Positions 38,860 through 46,802 of a stretch of DNA of 63,033 nucleotides are shown here, piece by piece. The stretch covers positions 1-63,033 of the forward strand of contig PKWL01000077.1 of the NCBI GenBank assembly GCA_003133225.1, written 5' to 3'. Both the position numbers and the translations under genes were made by a program. The DNA is from Janthinobacterium sp. (GTDB lineage: Bacteria; Pseudomonadota; Gammaproteobacteria; Burkholderiales; Burkholderiaceae_D). Within the stretch, counting starts at the first letter, position 1, and each line of letters opens with the position of its first letter. The notes beneath the pieces were generated by a model. It saw only the letters and a program-made list of their open reading frames with translations. It did no database searches and was not told the DNA's origin.

Positions 38860-38974
38860 AAGTGCCGGGCCGCAAAATGTCTTGTCGGCGACGGCTTTTT
38901 CGAGACTGGTCGCTCGCATTGCTGCGCGGGCGGCCGCCCATCACTATAGTGATGGTGATGCGAAGTGCGCCAAC

Positions 38975-39571
38975 TTAGTCTTCGTTAGGATCTTTATATT
39001 CCTTTGGCAACAGATGGGCGATTCCCTTGTGGCAATCAATACAGGTCTTGCCATCTTTTTTCGCCTCGGCGTGGTTCAGCTGCGCCTTCGGTTTTTGCTT
39101 CCTGGAATCCATGGCATCGAAATTATGGCAATTGAAGCATTCGCGTGAACCGGACGCCTTCATCCGATCCCATTCGTGCGTCGCCAGCACAATGCGCTTG
39201 GCTTCAAATTTTTCCCGGGTATCGATGTCGCCGGTCAGCTTGCCCCACACTTCGAAGACTGCCTTGGCCTTGCGCAGCATCTTGCGGCCCCATTCATGCG
39301 GCACGTGGCAGTCCGAGCAAACGGCGCGAACACCGGTGCGGTTGCTGTAATGGATGGTTTCCTTGTATTCCATGTAGACGTTGTCGCGCATTTCATGACA
39401 ACCGATACAGAACTCGAGCTTATTGGTCGCTTCCATCCCCGTATTGAAACCGCCCCAAAATACGATACCGGCAATGAAGCCCACCACCAGCAACGTCAGC
39501 AACGAATACTTGGCGCTGGGTCTTCTCAGGATCGCCCAGAAGCCGGTTTTCTTTGATATATCATCATTCAT
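38975..39571 (-). CDS. cymA: NapC/NirT-type tetraheme cytochrome (CymA/ImoA-like)
   Basis: 198 residues: one N-terminal membrane helix (YSLLTLLVVGFIAGIVFWGG), then four CXXCH sites (CIGCH, CSDCH, CFNCH, CIDCH) in the NapC/NirT layout (NTGMEATNKLEFCIGCHEM; SNRTGVRAVCSDCHVPHEW). This inner-membrane quinol/quinone-linked protein exchanges electrons with periplasmic cytochromes. In Sideroxydans-type Mto clusters the same gene lies beside mtoAB. GGAGG is six bases before the ATG. Three hairpins separate it from mtoB, so it may be expressed at a different level. Confidence 0.92.
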   Translation of the reverse strand: MNDDISKKTGFWAILRRPSAKYSLLTLLVVGFIAGIVFWGGFNTGMEATNKLEFCIGCHEMRDNVYMEYKETIHYSNRTGVRAVCSDCHVPHEWGRKMLRKAKAVFEVWGKLTGDIDTREKFEAKRIVLATHEWDRMKASGSRECFNCHNFDAMDSRKQKPKAQLNHAEAKKDGKTCIDCHKGIAHLLPKEYKDPNED

Positions 39572-39736
39572 AATTTTTCCTCCGTAGGTAAAGCAATTAA
39601 TTGAAAAACAGAATGCCGGAGATGCAGCCGGCCATCGGAAAAATCCACGGCGAAAGGCCCTGGATCTTCAAATGGCCTTTTGCTGCCTGCGCATTCATGA
39701 TTTTTCGTGTGCTGCTAAAACGATTTCTCAAAAAAC

Positions 39737-39761
39737 ATTGCAGTGACGGCGTCACTGCAAT
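39737..39761 (-). terminator. Hairpin with T-run between mtoB and cymA
   Basis: ATTGCAGTGACG and its exact complement flank one central base. On the minus strand GTTTTTTGAG follows, so it can act as a rho-independent terminator or attenuator upstream of cymA. Confidence 0.65.
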
Positions 39762-39877
39762 AAAAAGTGCCAGCAAGAGCCCACGCAAAATACACGCGAG
39801 ACACGCTTGCCGAAACAGACTGCGTGCTGTGCCAGCCACAAATTTTTTAAGGCTTTACTTCCTTTTGATGCTCGTAC

Positions 39878-39908
39878 AAAAACGGGGCCATATAAGCGCC
39901 CCGTTTTT
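39878..39908 (-). terminator. Second hairpin in the mtoB-cymA spacer
   Basis: AAAAACGGGGC (39878-39888) pairs exactly with GCCCCGTTTTT (39898-39908) around nine bases. The stem is symmetrical, so it would work as a terminator in either direction. Confidence 0.7.
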
Positions 39909-39936
39909 GAGGATGAAGCTATTACCGGCTACAACA

Positions 39937-39976
39937 GCTCTGTATCAGCGGCGGTATTTTGCCGCTGACACAGAGC
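39937..39976 (-). other. Third, long hairpin directly after mtoB
   Basis: 16-base arms (39937-39952 and 39961-39976) with one mismatch around GGTATTTT. It lies 75 bases downstream of the mtoB stop. No T run follows it; an mRNA-stabilising or processing structure is possible. Confidence 0.55.
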
Positions 39977-40050
39977 CAGACACGATTTACGAGAGCGGCG
40001 AAATGGGCATGGATACAAAGTAAAGATCATGCTCAATTTCACCGGTTTTC

Positions 40051-42450
40051 TTAAAACGTGTAGATGTAGCTCGCGCTAACGACATTGACGATATAGCTTT
40101 GCGGTTGCTGATTGGTTGGCAGCACGCCCGTCGAGTTGAAGCCATATTGCAAGGCGTTATACGCATAGTCAGTCGACCTGAGCTTTTGGAACAAATAACC
40201 CACAGCAATTTTGCTTGCCTTGTTGAGTTGATAGCTGCCGCTCAGTTTTGCCCTAAACATCTCGCTCTTGATATCTGGGGTACTGCCGCAAGTGAGTGAA
40301 GTTGAAAGACCACAGGTAGGATTGGCTACAACACCAGCAGCGTTGGTTTCAGGAGAAGTCGAATAGCTAGTCGTTCCCAACGAGTAGGTCAAATCGCCGC
40401 CGAGATCAAGTTTGCCGCCCATCAACCCCTTTTGCGTTACGTTGACGCCAGCCGTGTTGTCTTTATCTTTGAGCTGGTTGGTAAACGTATTGACGGGAGG
40501 AGTCTGGGGCAGGGGGAAATTTCCCACACCATTCGTCAAATCGCGGTGCCGGTTTTGCGCAGTGAAATACGCTGACACAGCGCCTTTTTCCATATAGGCA
40601 TAGGTGGCATCCAGATTGGCGCTCCAGTTGGCACCCTTTTGCACGCCCAGCGTCGAGTCGTCGTATTTGTCATCGCGGTACTTACCACTTAGACTCACGC
40701 TCAACTTGTCGTTGGCCTGCCAGTTGACACCCGCCTTCAGCATCTGCTCTTTGCGTGAAGCATCAAAGAAGGCAACATACCCTGCATTCTCGTAGCCTTG
40801 CGATTCAGCCTGCAAAGGACTGTAGAAGAACTGGTTGACATCAGCTTTTTTGTCCGCATAGCTATAGCCGGCATTGAAAGTAAGCGCATCGCCGGCCTTT
40901 AGCTTATAGTCGCCAACCAGCTTATTTTCATTGCTTTCAGGAACTTGAGCGCAGGAGGTACTGATATAGCCAAGTCCTGCTGCAACAACAGCGGGCTGCG
41001 CACGCGCACCGGTCTGGTTGTTGTTGGCCAGATCATTGTCGCACCAGCGCTTGATACCCTCATACTCATAAGCCAAATGCAACTTATTGTTCGAGTCAAT
41101 GCGGTAATCCCCGGACAGTTCCGCCTGGGTTTTCTTGTTGCTCATGGGCGCGTTCACCGACGTCTCATTGCCACCACCGAGAGTGATGAACTTGTAGATA
41201 TTCGACGTCGTTTGATTATCGCGCTCGTTATACTTGACCCCGGCGCCCAGCGTCAGATCCTTGATCGAGTTGTCCGTCACCTTCAAATCGGCGTGCGTGG
41301 TCACGACCAGCCCATCGAGCGAAGTTGCCGGCAGTCCGCCTGCCTGCACGATGGCAAACGGATACAGCTCGTTTTGCCTGTTGCGGGCATACGACAAGCC
41401 GCCCACCAATTTCGTTTCTGGCCGGATGCTATAACCACCGGTCAGATTGAACTGATTAAAATCGTTGCTGGGCGCGGTGCTAAGCGTGTCTAGCGGCAAA
41501 TTAAACGCGGTACCCGTGGGGACTGCAGGAGTGCCGCCAGAGACGAACGGGTTCGGCCAGGTCAAGCCGTCGAAGCCGTCGCGCAGGAAGGAGCCATAGT
41601 AACCGACTGTGAAGAAAGCGTCGTCTCCCGCCCAGTTGAGGTTCAACGTGTAATTGTTGGTCGTGTAATTGGTTGGATTCAACAAAAAGATGCTTTTCTC
41701 GTTGCCAAAGGTGCTGCCATTCGGTCCCTTACCGTCGGCATCGGTACCCGACCCGATGAGTTTGGCGCCGCTTTGCGCGATCCGGTTGTAATCGAACTTG
41801 ACGTTCCATTGCTTGTCGAAATTGTATCCTGCGGCAAAGCCGGTCGTCGAACGGTCCGAGTGAACATCAACCGTGTGGAAGTCACCTAGCTGAGCGGGGG
41901 TCAACGCTTGTGCGCCTTGCAATCCGCCCACTTGGGCTGCACCGAGGACAGGCAAGGCGGTATTGACAACGCCAAAATTAGATGGGAAGGTGAAGGCGTT
42001 ACCGCCCATACGTCCCACTAACGGCGTTTGAAAATCGTCCGCGATGTTGTGATGCAACTCATCGTAGGTGATGCCAAAATTCCATTTCCCTTGGTCGCTT
42101 ATGGTCGCGCCCAGATTGCGGGAAGTGGTGCCGAGGTCGGTTCCGTTGACGTCCCAACGAGTCGTACCTACACCGCCGTCGTAGGCATTGTAGGCGTCGC
42201 CGCCGCGAATGCGGAAGTTGCCAATCACATCCGTGCCTTTTTCGTCGAGGCCGTTATACTCGCCGAATTTGGCGGAGTCCCGGGAGACATGCTCGGCGCC
42301 GAGTTCGATAAAGTTGGTCGGGCGTGTCAAGGCCGCGACGTCATCGTCCGCAGCAACCGCAACGAGCGGCATCGCGAACATTGCCAGCAAGGCCCCTTGC
42401 ACCGCCAGGGTGAGAGTGCCGACAACAAAAATTTCTTTATTTGTTTTCAT
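40051..42450 (-). CDS. mtoB: MtrB/PioB-family outer-membrane porin-like protein
   Basis: 799 residues with a signal peptide (TLTLAVQGALLAMFAMPLVAVA cut near AADDD). A long beta-barrel follows, with repeated alternating strands (WNVKFDYNRIAQSG, TLNLNWAGDDAFFTVGYYGS, SVSLSGKYRDDKYDDSTLG) and a terminal aromatic residue (ASYIYTF). It matches the MtrB/PioB family of decaheme-associated barrels, which sheathe the decaheme cytochrome through the outer membrane. No N-terminal CXXC pair is present; the few Cys are in the central and late parts. mtoA is immediately upstream. Confidence 0.9.
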   Translation of the reverse strand: MKTNKEIFVVGTLTLAVQGALLAMFAMPLVAVAADDDVAALTRPTNFIELGAEHVSRDSAKFGEYNGLDEKGTDVIGNFRIRGGDAYNAYDGGVGTTRWDVNGTDLGTTSRNLGATISDQGKWNFGITYDELHHNIADDFQTPLVGRMGGNAFTFPSNFGVVNTALPVLGAAQVGGLQGAQALTPAQLGDFHTVDVHSDRSTTGFAAGYNFDKQWNVKFDYNRIAQSGAKLIGSGTDADGKGPNGSTFGNEKSIFLLNPTNYTTNNYTLNLNWAGDDAFFTVGYYGSFLRDGFDGLTWPNPFVSGGTPAVPTGTAFNLPLDTLSTAPSNDFNQFNLTGGYSIRPETKLVGGLSYARNRQNELYPFAIVQAGGLPATSLDGLVVTTHADLKVTDNSIKDLTLGAGVKYNERDNQTTSNIYKFITLGGGNETSVNAPMSNKKTQAELSGDYRIDSNNKLHLAYEYEGIKRWCDNDLANNNQTGARAQPAVVAAGLGYISTSCAQVPESNENKLVGDYKLKAGDALTFNAGYSYADKKADVNQFFYSPLQAESQGYENAGYVAFFDASRKEQMLKAGVNWQANDKLSVSLSGKYRDDKYDDSTLGVQKGANWSANLDATYAYMEKGAVSAYFTAQNRHRDLTNGVGNFPLPQTPPVNTFTNQLKDKDNTAGVNVTQKGLMGGKLDLGGDLTYSLGTTSYSTSPETNAAGVVANPTCGLSTSLTCGSTPDIKSEMFRAKLSGSYQLNKASKIAVGYLFQKLRSTDYAYNALQYGFNSTGVLPTNQQPQSYIVNVVSASYIYTF

Positions 42451-42471
42451 AATAAATTTCTTTCCCTGAAA

Positions 42472-43437
42472 TTAGCGATGCAGAAACGCGCCGGATGGGG
42501 AGTTCGACCCATGGACCATGACATGGCAATTCATGCAATCGCGAGCGCCAGCACTTGGGTTCACAGCTTTGCCTGCCGCAGCAGTAAGACCACCTTGAAC
42601 GCCGGCGACGTTGCCAGCAATTGGGCCACTACTTTGATGGGGACCGTTATGGCACTCGATGCACAGGAACGGAGCGCGCGATTTCAGGAGCGGGGTGATG
42701 TTCGAACCGTGCGGCGTATGGCAGTTGGTGCAGTCTTCCGTCACAGGCTGATGTTCCCACAGGAACGGGCCGCGTTTTTCAGCGTGGCAAGTAAAGCAGG
42801 TTTCCGTCACGGTATTTTTCTTGAGCAACTTTGGACCGGCCGAGCCATGCGGATTGTGGCAGTCTGAGCAAACGACCTTGCCGGCATCAATAGGATGGGT
42901 GGAGATTTTGTGGGTGTCGGCTCTTTGCTCTTTGTGGCAGGCAAAGCAGACTTCGGTTTGCGTCTTCTTGCTCAGCACCTTGTCAGCTGGTGCATGCACC
43001 GTATGGCAGTCATTGCAAGCGAGCTGGTTGATCTGATGCTGACTACCTTCCCAATGGGTCCGAGCGGTTCCCTTGTGGCAAGTCAGGCAGACAGCGGCGC
43101 GCGCTTTTTCATCGGACTTTTTAAATGCGCCCTTGTTGAAAACGACATCCGGTGCGGCGCGGCTTTTCCCGTTCTGATCGCCTTTCAAGTGCTCTTCACT
43201 TGAACCATGGCAAGATTGGCAGCCGGGGGTGCGTGCATCGCCCTTGACGCCGTGTTTGGTCTGGTAAATTGACAAGACGGGTTTGTTTTCTGACTCATCG
43301 TGACACTTAGTACAAACCGCATCGCCCTTCAAGGTTCTATCAGCAGCTGGAGCATTGTTCTGTGCCAGTGCCGATCCACCGATTCCTAGGCTCCCTATGA
43401 GCCCGACTACCGCCAACATTTGTCGCATGAACTTCAT
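42472..43437 (-). CDS. mtoA: Periplasmic/outer-membrane decaheme c-type cytochrome (MtrA/MtoA/PioA family)
   Basis: 321 residues with a signal peptide (MLAVVGLIGSLGIGGSALAQ) and exactly ten CXXCH motifs: CTKCH, CQSCH, CLTCH, CNDCH, CFACH, CSDCH, CFTCH, CTNCH, CIECH and CMNCH. Their roughly even spacing and length match MtrA/MtoA. With the barrel MtoB it would form a heme wire across the outer membrane. GGGAGAG lies before the ATG. It lacks the long N-terminal extension I recall for PioA, which favours the MtoA/MtrA type. Direction of electron flow (Fe(II) oxidation or metal reduction) cannot be read from sequence. Confidence 0.95.
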   Translation of the reverse strand: MKFMRQMLAVVGLIGSLGIGGSALAQNNAPAADRTLKGDAVCTKCHDESENKPVLSIYQTKHGVKGDARTPGCQSCHGSSEEHLKGDQNGKSRAAPDVVFNKGAFKKSDEKARAAVCLTCHKGTARTHWEGSQHQINQLACNDCHTVHAPADKVLSKKTQTEVCFACHKEQRADTHKISTHPIDAGKVVCSDCHNPHGSAGPKLLKKNTVTETCFTCHAEKRGPFLWEHQPVTEDCTNCHTPHGSNITPLLKSRAPFLCIECHNGPHQSSGPIAGNVAGVQGGLTAAAGKAVNPSAGARDCMNCHVMVHGSNSPSGAFLHR

Positions 43438-43581
43438 GTTATCTCTCCCGAGAATTCATTGCTTTTAAAAAAAATAAACGAAACATCAAAAAATGTCGCT
43501 GCTATTGTCGCAGCTTGAATTTCCCCAGTTTCGCGTCGATCCTAGACGAACCTCTTCAGGCTCGAAATTCCTTGTTCGCTA

Positions 43582-43932
43582 TTACAGCGACAAAATCCAA
43601 TCAACAACGTTTTTGATTTCGCTCATATCCTTGGTCTTGATGATCTTGTGATCTTCTTCATGACCGTCTGGGAATTTGGCTTTTTCACCGCTCGTGATAT
43701 GTTTGATCAGGCGCGCTTCTGCGTCGCTTTTGCCGCGGTATTTCTCGGCAACGGAGTGGTACGAAGGGCCGTCCTTGGCCTTGGTGATCGAATGGCATTT
43801 GAAGCAGCCGTTTTGCCGAACCATCGTTTCTGCCGCGGCGGCGTCGAGCGCATAGGCGGAAGTCGAAATGAGCCCCGTCGAAGCGAAGGCGATCATTGCG
43901 ACCAGCTTGCTGATGTTACATTTTGATTTCAT
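43582..43932 (-). CDS. mtoD: Monoheme class I cytochrome c (MtoD-like)
   Basis: 116 residues: signal peptide (LVAMIAFASTGLISTSAYAL), then ETMVRQNGCFKCHSITKAKDG with one heme site, DGPSYHSVAEKYRG, and a late Met (KTKDMSEIKNVVDWILSL) as likely axial ligand. It is the small periplasmic carrier that sits beside mtoAB in Mto clusters, shuttling electrons between CymA and MtoA. First gene behind the sigma54 promoter candidate at 44002-44018. Confidence 0.88.
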   Translation of the reverse strand: MKSKCNISKLVAMIAFASTGLISTSAYALDAAAAETMVRQNGCFKCHSITKAKDGPSYHSVAEKYRGKSDAEARLIKHITSGEKAKFPDGHEEDHKIIKTKDMSEIKNVVDWILSL

Positions 43933-44001
43933 TTTTTTCTCACTGACTAGTAGGTGGATGAAACCGGTTTTTTTTTGGGACCATGTTTCAAGCCTTTATT
44001 A

Positions 44002-44018
44002 AGCAAAAATAAGGCCAG
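44002..44018 (-). promoter_or_regulatory. Sigma54 (-24/-12) promoter candidate of the mto operon
   Basis: On the minus strand the bases read CTGGCCTTATTTTTGCT. GG and GC are separated by exactly ten bases, and TGGC and TTGCT match the -24 and -12 elements. Transcription would start near 43991, about 60 bases before mtoD. Confidence 0.65.
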
Positions 44019-44299
44019 GCAAACAGCATTGGCCCGCCCGTCTTTTTTGCACCGCAAACTGAAGGCGCGCGGTGCCGTTTGCAGGCCCACGAAGGGTAAG
44101 AAAATGTTCTTGAGGAGCTGCCGATGCACTCCATGCGTGTCTTTGGGGCATGAATCCACCTTGTTGATTACATTGATTTTTTTCCCGTGTGGAAAGGATG
44201 GATCGGGCTTTGGGCAAGACGCGGCACACAATTTTTGGCTTGTAAGGTGGCGCCAGCCCTGATACTTTGACGCGCCTTGATCCACCTCCTATGGCAATA

Positions 44300-44313
44300 T
44301 TGATTTAAATCAA
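44300..44313. promoter_or_regulatory. FNR box upstream of the mto operon
   Basis: TTGATTTAAATCAA is an exact and fully palindromic FNR-consensus match. No good -10 lies at the class II distance on either strand, so it may act from a distance or as a repressor site. Confidence 0.6.
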
Positions 44314-45007
44314 TACGAGTACGAATTTCTCACTGACGGGAAAAAAAGAAAGGGAATAGTCAAAGTTGAGAAACAGCCGTTGGCCGATCTGGCACGCGCC
44401 ACCAGTGGTCTTCGCCGCTTCGCCCCCCAGTTCGACGCTTGCACGGCAAGTAGGCTTAAAGCCCACCTTCTCTCGACCTCGCCCCCCGGCGCGGACGCCT
44501 CATCTTGAGAATTCCGCCGCAGCGCCCTGAGTGGGTTTGTGTTGGCGGCGCTTGGTCACCATTTTGGCCTGGCCCCAAAAGGCGCCGCAACTTCTCGGGC
44601 CGTCAGCGGGTGAAATTGGCGTATCCGCACTCGAACGCACAAGCGGCAATGGCAAGAGCGATACTCATTGCAAGTGAAAGTCGATCCCCGACGCATCTGG
44701 AGCACAGGCCGTTCCCAGCGAGAGGTCAAGCGGTTGGTCTTCGAAAGCGGCTTGCCGAGCGGGCCGTTAAGGGACAGCGCCAATGCTTAGGCGGCGCTTC
44801 CCGAATCTGAGAGAAACGCTTTTGCGCGCCCCATTTGCGGGAAAAAAATGGATTTTCCAAATTTTGGCACATAGGCCAATAATCAATGAGTCACTAATTA
44901 ACCCGCACGACAGTATGGGACCGCCCATTCATGAAATGGCGGCAGTTGCGGAAAAAATAACGCAAGACGGATGCAAAGTGCTCGCCCGTTGAAAAGACGC
45001 TTTCCGT

Positions 45008-45024
45008 CTGGAACGAAAATTGCT
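45008..45024 (+). promoter_or_regulatory. Sigma54 (-24/-12) promoter candidate of the ccsA-like gene
   Basis: CTGGAACGAAAATTGCT has GG and GC ten bases apart and differs from the consensus CTGGCACG-N4-TTGCT at a single position. Transcription would start near 45035, giving a leader of about 150 bases. Confidence 0.65.
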
Positions 45025-45188
45025 GTGACCAAATTAATGGAGGTCTTCTGAACTTTGCCGTCGTCTTTGTTTCGGCGTCGGCATTGTCCTGGGCTCCAAC
45101 TGGGAAAGTGTGTGGATCCGTCGAGCTTGACGGGGGTTGCATGAGTGCAGGTCCCCGCTCACAAGCCACGGCAAAGAGAGAAATCGCA

Positions 45189-46175
45189 ATGAATCGAGGG
45201 TATGTGCCCATTAACGGTCAGTCTCGGCTTGTGCCCGCCGTGTTATGCGCTCTGGTCGTCATCGGGCTCGCACTCATCGGTGCGATGGAGTACCTGGGAG
45301 TGGTGAGTCTGACGGCAAACGCGCCGTTGAAGCAGCTTTTTTCCTATAAATTGATTAGCTACGCCAATCTTCTACTGATTGGATCAACCATTCTTTACGT
45401 CGCCCACCTGTGGTTTACGGCGCCGGCCGTGGGACTGTGGGCCACTGGCACGGCGGCCGTCGGGGCCCTTGGCCTCGTAGCCGGACTGGTGGCGCGCGCG
45501 ACGGAACATCACACCGGGCAGATTCCCCTGATTGGTCTGTCCGAGGTGATGTCGCTGTTTATAGCCATGACCGTCGTCATTTACCTGGCCATGGAAAGAG
45601 CCTATCGCACCCGCTCGGCGGGCGCCTTCGTGATGCCGATCGTGGCCATTGCCGTATTGTTCGAGGCATGGCTCGTATCGGACTATCTGGTGTCGCCGGG
45701 GAACCGCCTTCCTCTCCTTCGCAGCTACCTGATACATATTTATGTTTTGGCCAATCTCCTTGCCTACAGCGCATTTGCGGTGGCGGCCGCGGTGGGCGTC
45801 ATGTACTTGCTGCGCCAGCACGTGGAAACTCATCCTCTGGCACCCGGGTTTGCCCTGCGTGAACGGCTTGGCTTGGCGCCAATAGCGCGCCTCCTGCATC
45901 TGGCCATTTTCCTGGGCTTTGCCGTGTTTTCTTGCGCGACGCTGCTTGGCATTGCCTTAGCCCATGAGGCCGGGGAGCCGTTTTGGGCATGGGATGCGAA
46001 AAAAACAGCGGCGCTCCTAGTTTGGATTTGGTATTTCGGCTACTTTTATCTGCACTATGGAAAAAAATGGCGCGGCATGCGCATGGCGTGGTGGGCCATC
46101 CTCGGCTTTGCATTGACCGTGTACGGCTTCCTCGGTCTGAACCTGTTTTTGCCCGTGTTACATGCATATGGTTAA
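45189..46175 (+). CDS. CcsA/ResC-type cytochrome c biogenesis membrane protein
   Basis: About 328 residues from ATG 45189 with AAAGAGAG upstream; the frame is open to 45084 without further hydrophobic sequence. Eight or so membrane helices and the tryptophan-rich heme motif region GEPFWAWDAKKTAALLVWIW, then YLHYGKKWRGMRMAWWAILG, identify the CcsA heme-handling family (system II), also shared with CcmC and CcmF. No CcsB/ResB partner is beside it, and a complete system I (ccmA-I) follows 7 kb away. Placement next to the mto genes suggests help in maturing the multiheme cytochromes. Confidence 0.8.
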   Translation: MNRGYVPINGQSRLVPAVLCALVVIGLALIGAMEYLGVVSLTANAPLKQLFSYKLISYANLLLIGSTILYVAHLWFTAPAVGLWATGTAAVGALGLVAGLVARATEHHTGQIPLIGLSEVMSLFIAMTVVIYLAMERAYRTRSAGAFVMPIVAIAVLFEAWLVSDYLVSPGNRLPLLRSYLIHIYVLANLLAYSAFAVAAAVGVMYLLRQHVETHPLAPGFALRERLGLAPIARLLHLAIFLGFAVFSCATLLGIALAHEAGEPFWAWDAKKTAALLVWIWYFGYFYLHYGKKWRGMRMAWWAILGFALTVYGFLGLNLFLPVLHAYG

Positions 46176-46802
46176 AGTAAGCGTCAGGTAAAGGGACGCT
46201 AAGCTGGCACCGCACGCTAAATAATCGCGGCTTGCTGGCCAGAATATCTTTTGGACCTGCATGTCGAACCGAATGAGTTAACATGGAGCTTCTTGACGGT
46301 AAATGAATAATTGGTGTCGCGCCCGCTTCCCGAGCGCGCGCGGCATGGGGTGAATGCGGCTGGGGGGGCGCCGATGGATGGGCGCTATTTTTCCCTAGGC
46401 GCATCGCGCCTTAGTCCGTGCGCAGGCATCCCTTGCGGGAATCGGCTTCGAACGCCGCGCGTGGCCCAAGCCCGCATGTGCGTCTCAATTTTTAATTTTC
46501 AGCGTAAGCGATGTTCTACCATCCTAGCGTGGGACAATGTCGGGCCAGCGCGCGCTCCTTAGTTCGTTCCACTGAGCCGGACCATGGCGGCGCCCTGGCG
46601 CGGCCATGGCAAATACTTCTAATATGTTGGGATAGCAAATCTGGCTTACTCGCATGTTGGCAGCGCCCATGGGCTTGTCCGCGGACCCGTGTGAATGCGC
46701 CAGGCCGGGCGAACTGGACAATTTCGCGAGTTCGTGCGGGCGCGGCCGAGGAAAAAGCTGGTTCGCCACTAAACAATTGAGTATGTTCTTGATAGCAAAT
46801 TG
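46176..46802. other. Intergenic region upstream of the mto-linked kinase
   Basis: About 630 bases without a supported gene. A weak hairpin (AGCGTC, nine bases, GACGCT) follows the ccsA-like gene. I could not find a -24/-12 pair with correct spacing or a clear sigma70 promoter for the kinase. Confidence 0.35.

Larger units (their letters stand above)
43933..45188. other. Long regulatory-type intergenic region between mtoD and the ccsA-like gene
   Basis: About 1.25 kb between divergent genes with no convincing coding frame; short open frames here have no recognisable domain. It holds the sigma54 candidates for both sides and an FNR box. A small inverted repeat (CCATT-CATGA-AATGG, 44925-44939) upstream of the right-hand promoter could be an activator site. 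Confidence 0.45.

Noticed and set aside
39597..39839. Small minus-strand frame between mtoB and cymA ending in a hydrophobic stretch
   Set aside because: It runs through a terminator-like hairpin, lacks a good ribosome site, and has no known match in Mto clusters.
43947..44285. 112-residue minus-strand frame upstream of mtoD
   Set aside because: The sigma54 promoter candidate and an irregular composition make it a leader or regulatory region rather than a gene.
46176..46802. Sigma54 promoter for the mto-linked kinase
   Set aside because: TGGCAC at 46204 and TTGGTG near 46311 lack a properly spaced -12 element.
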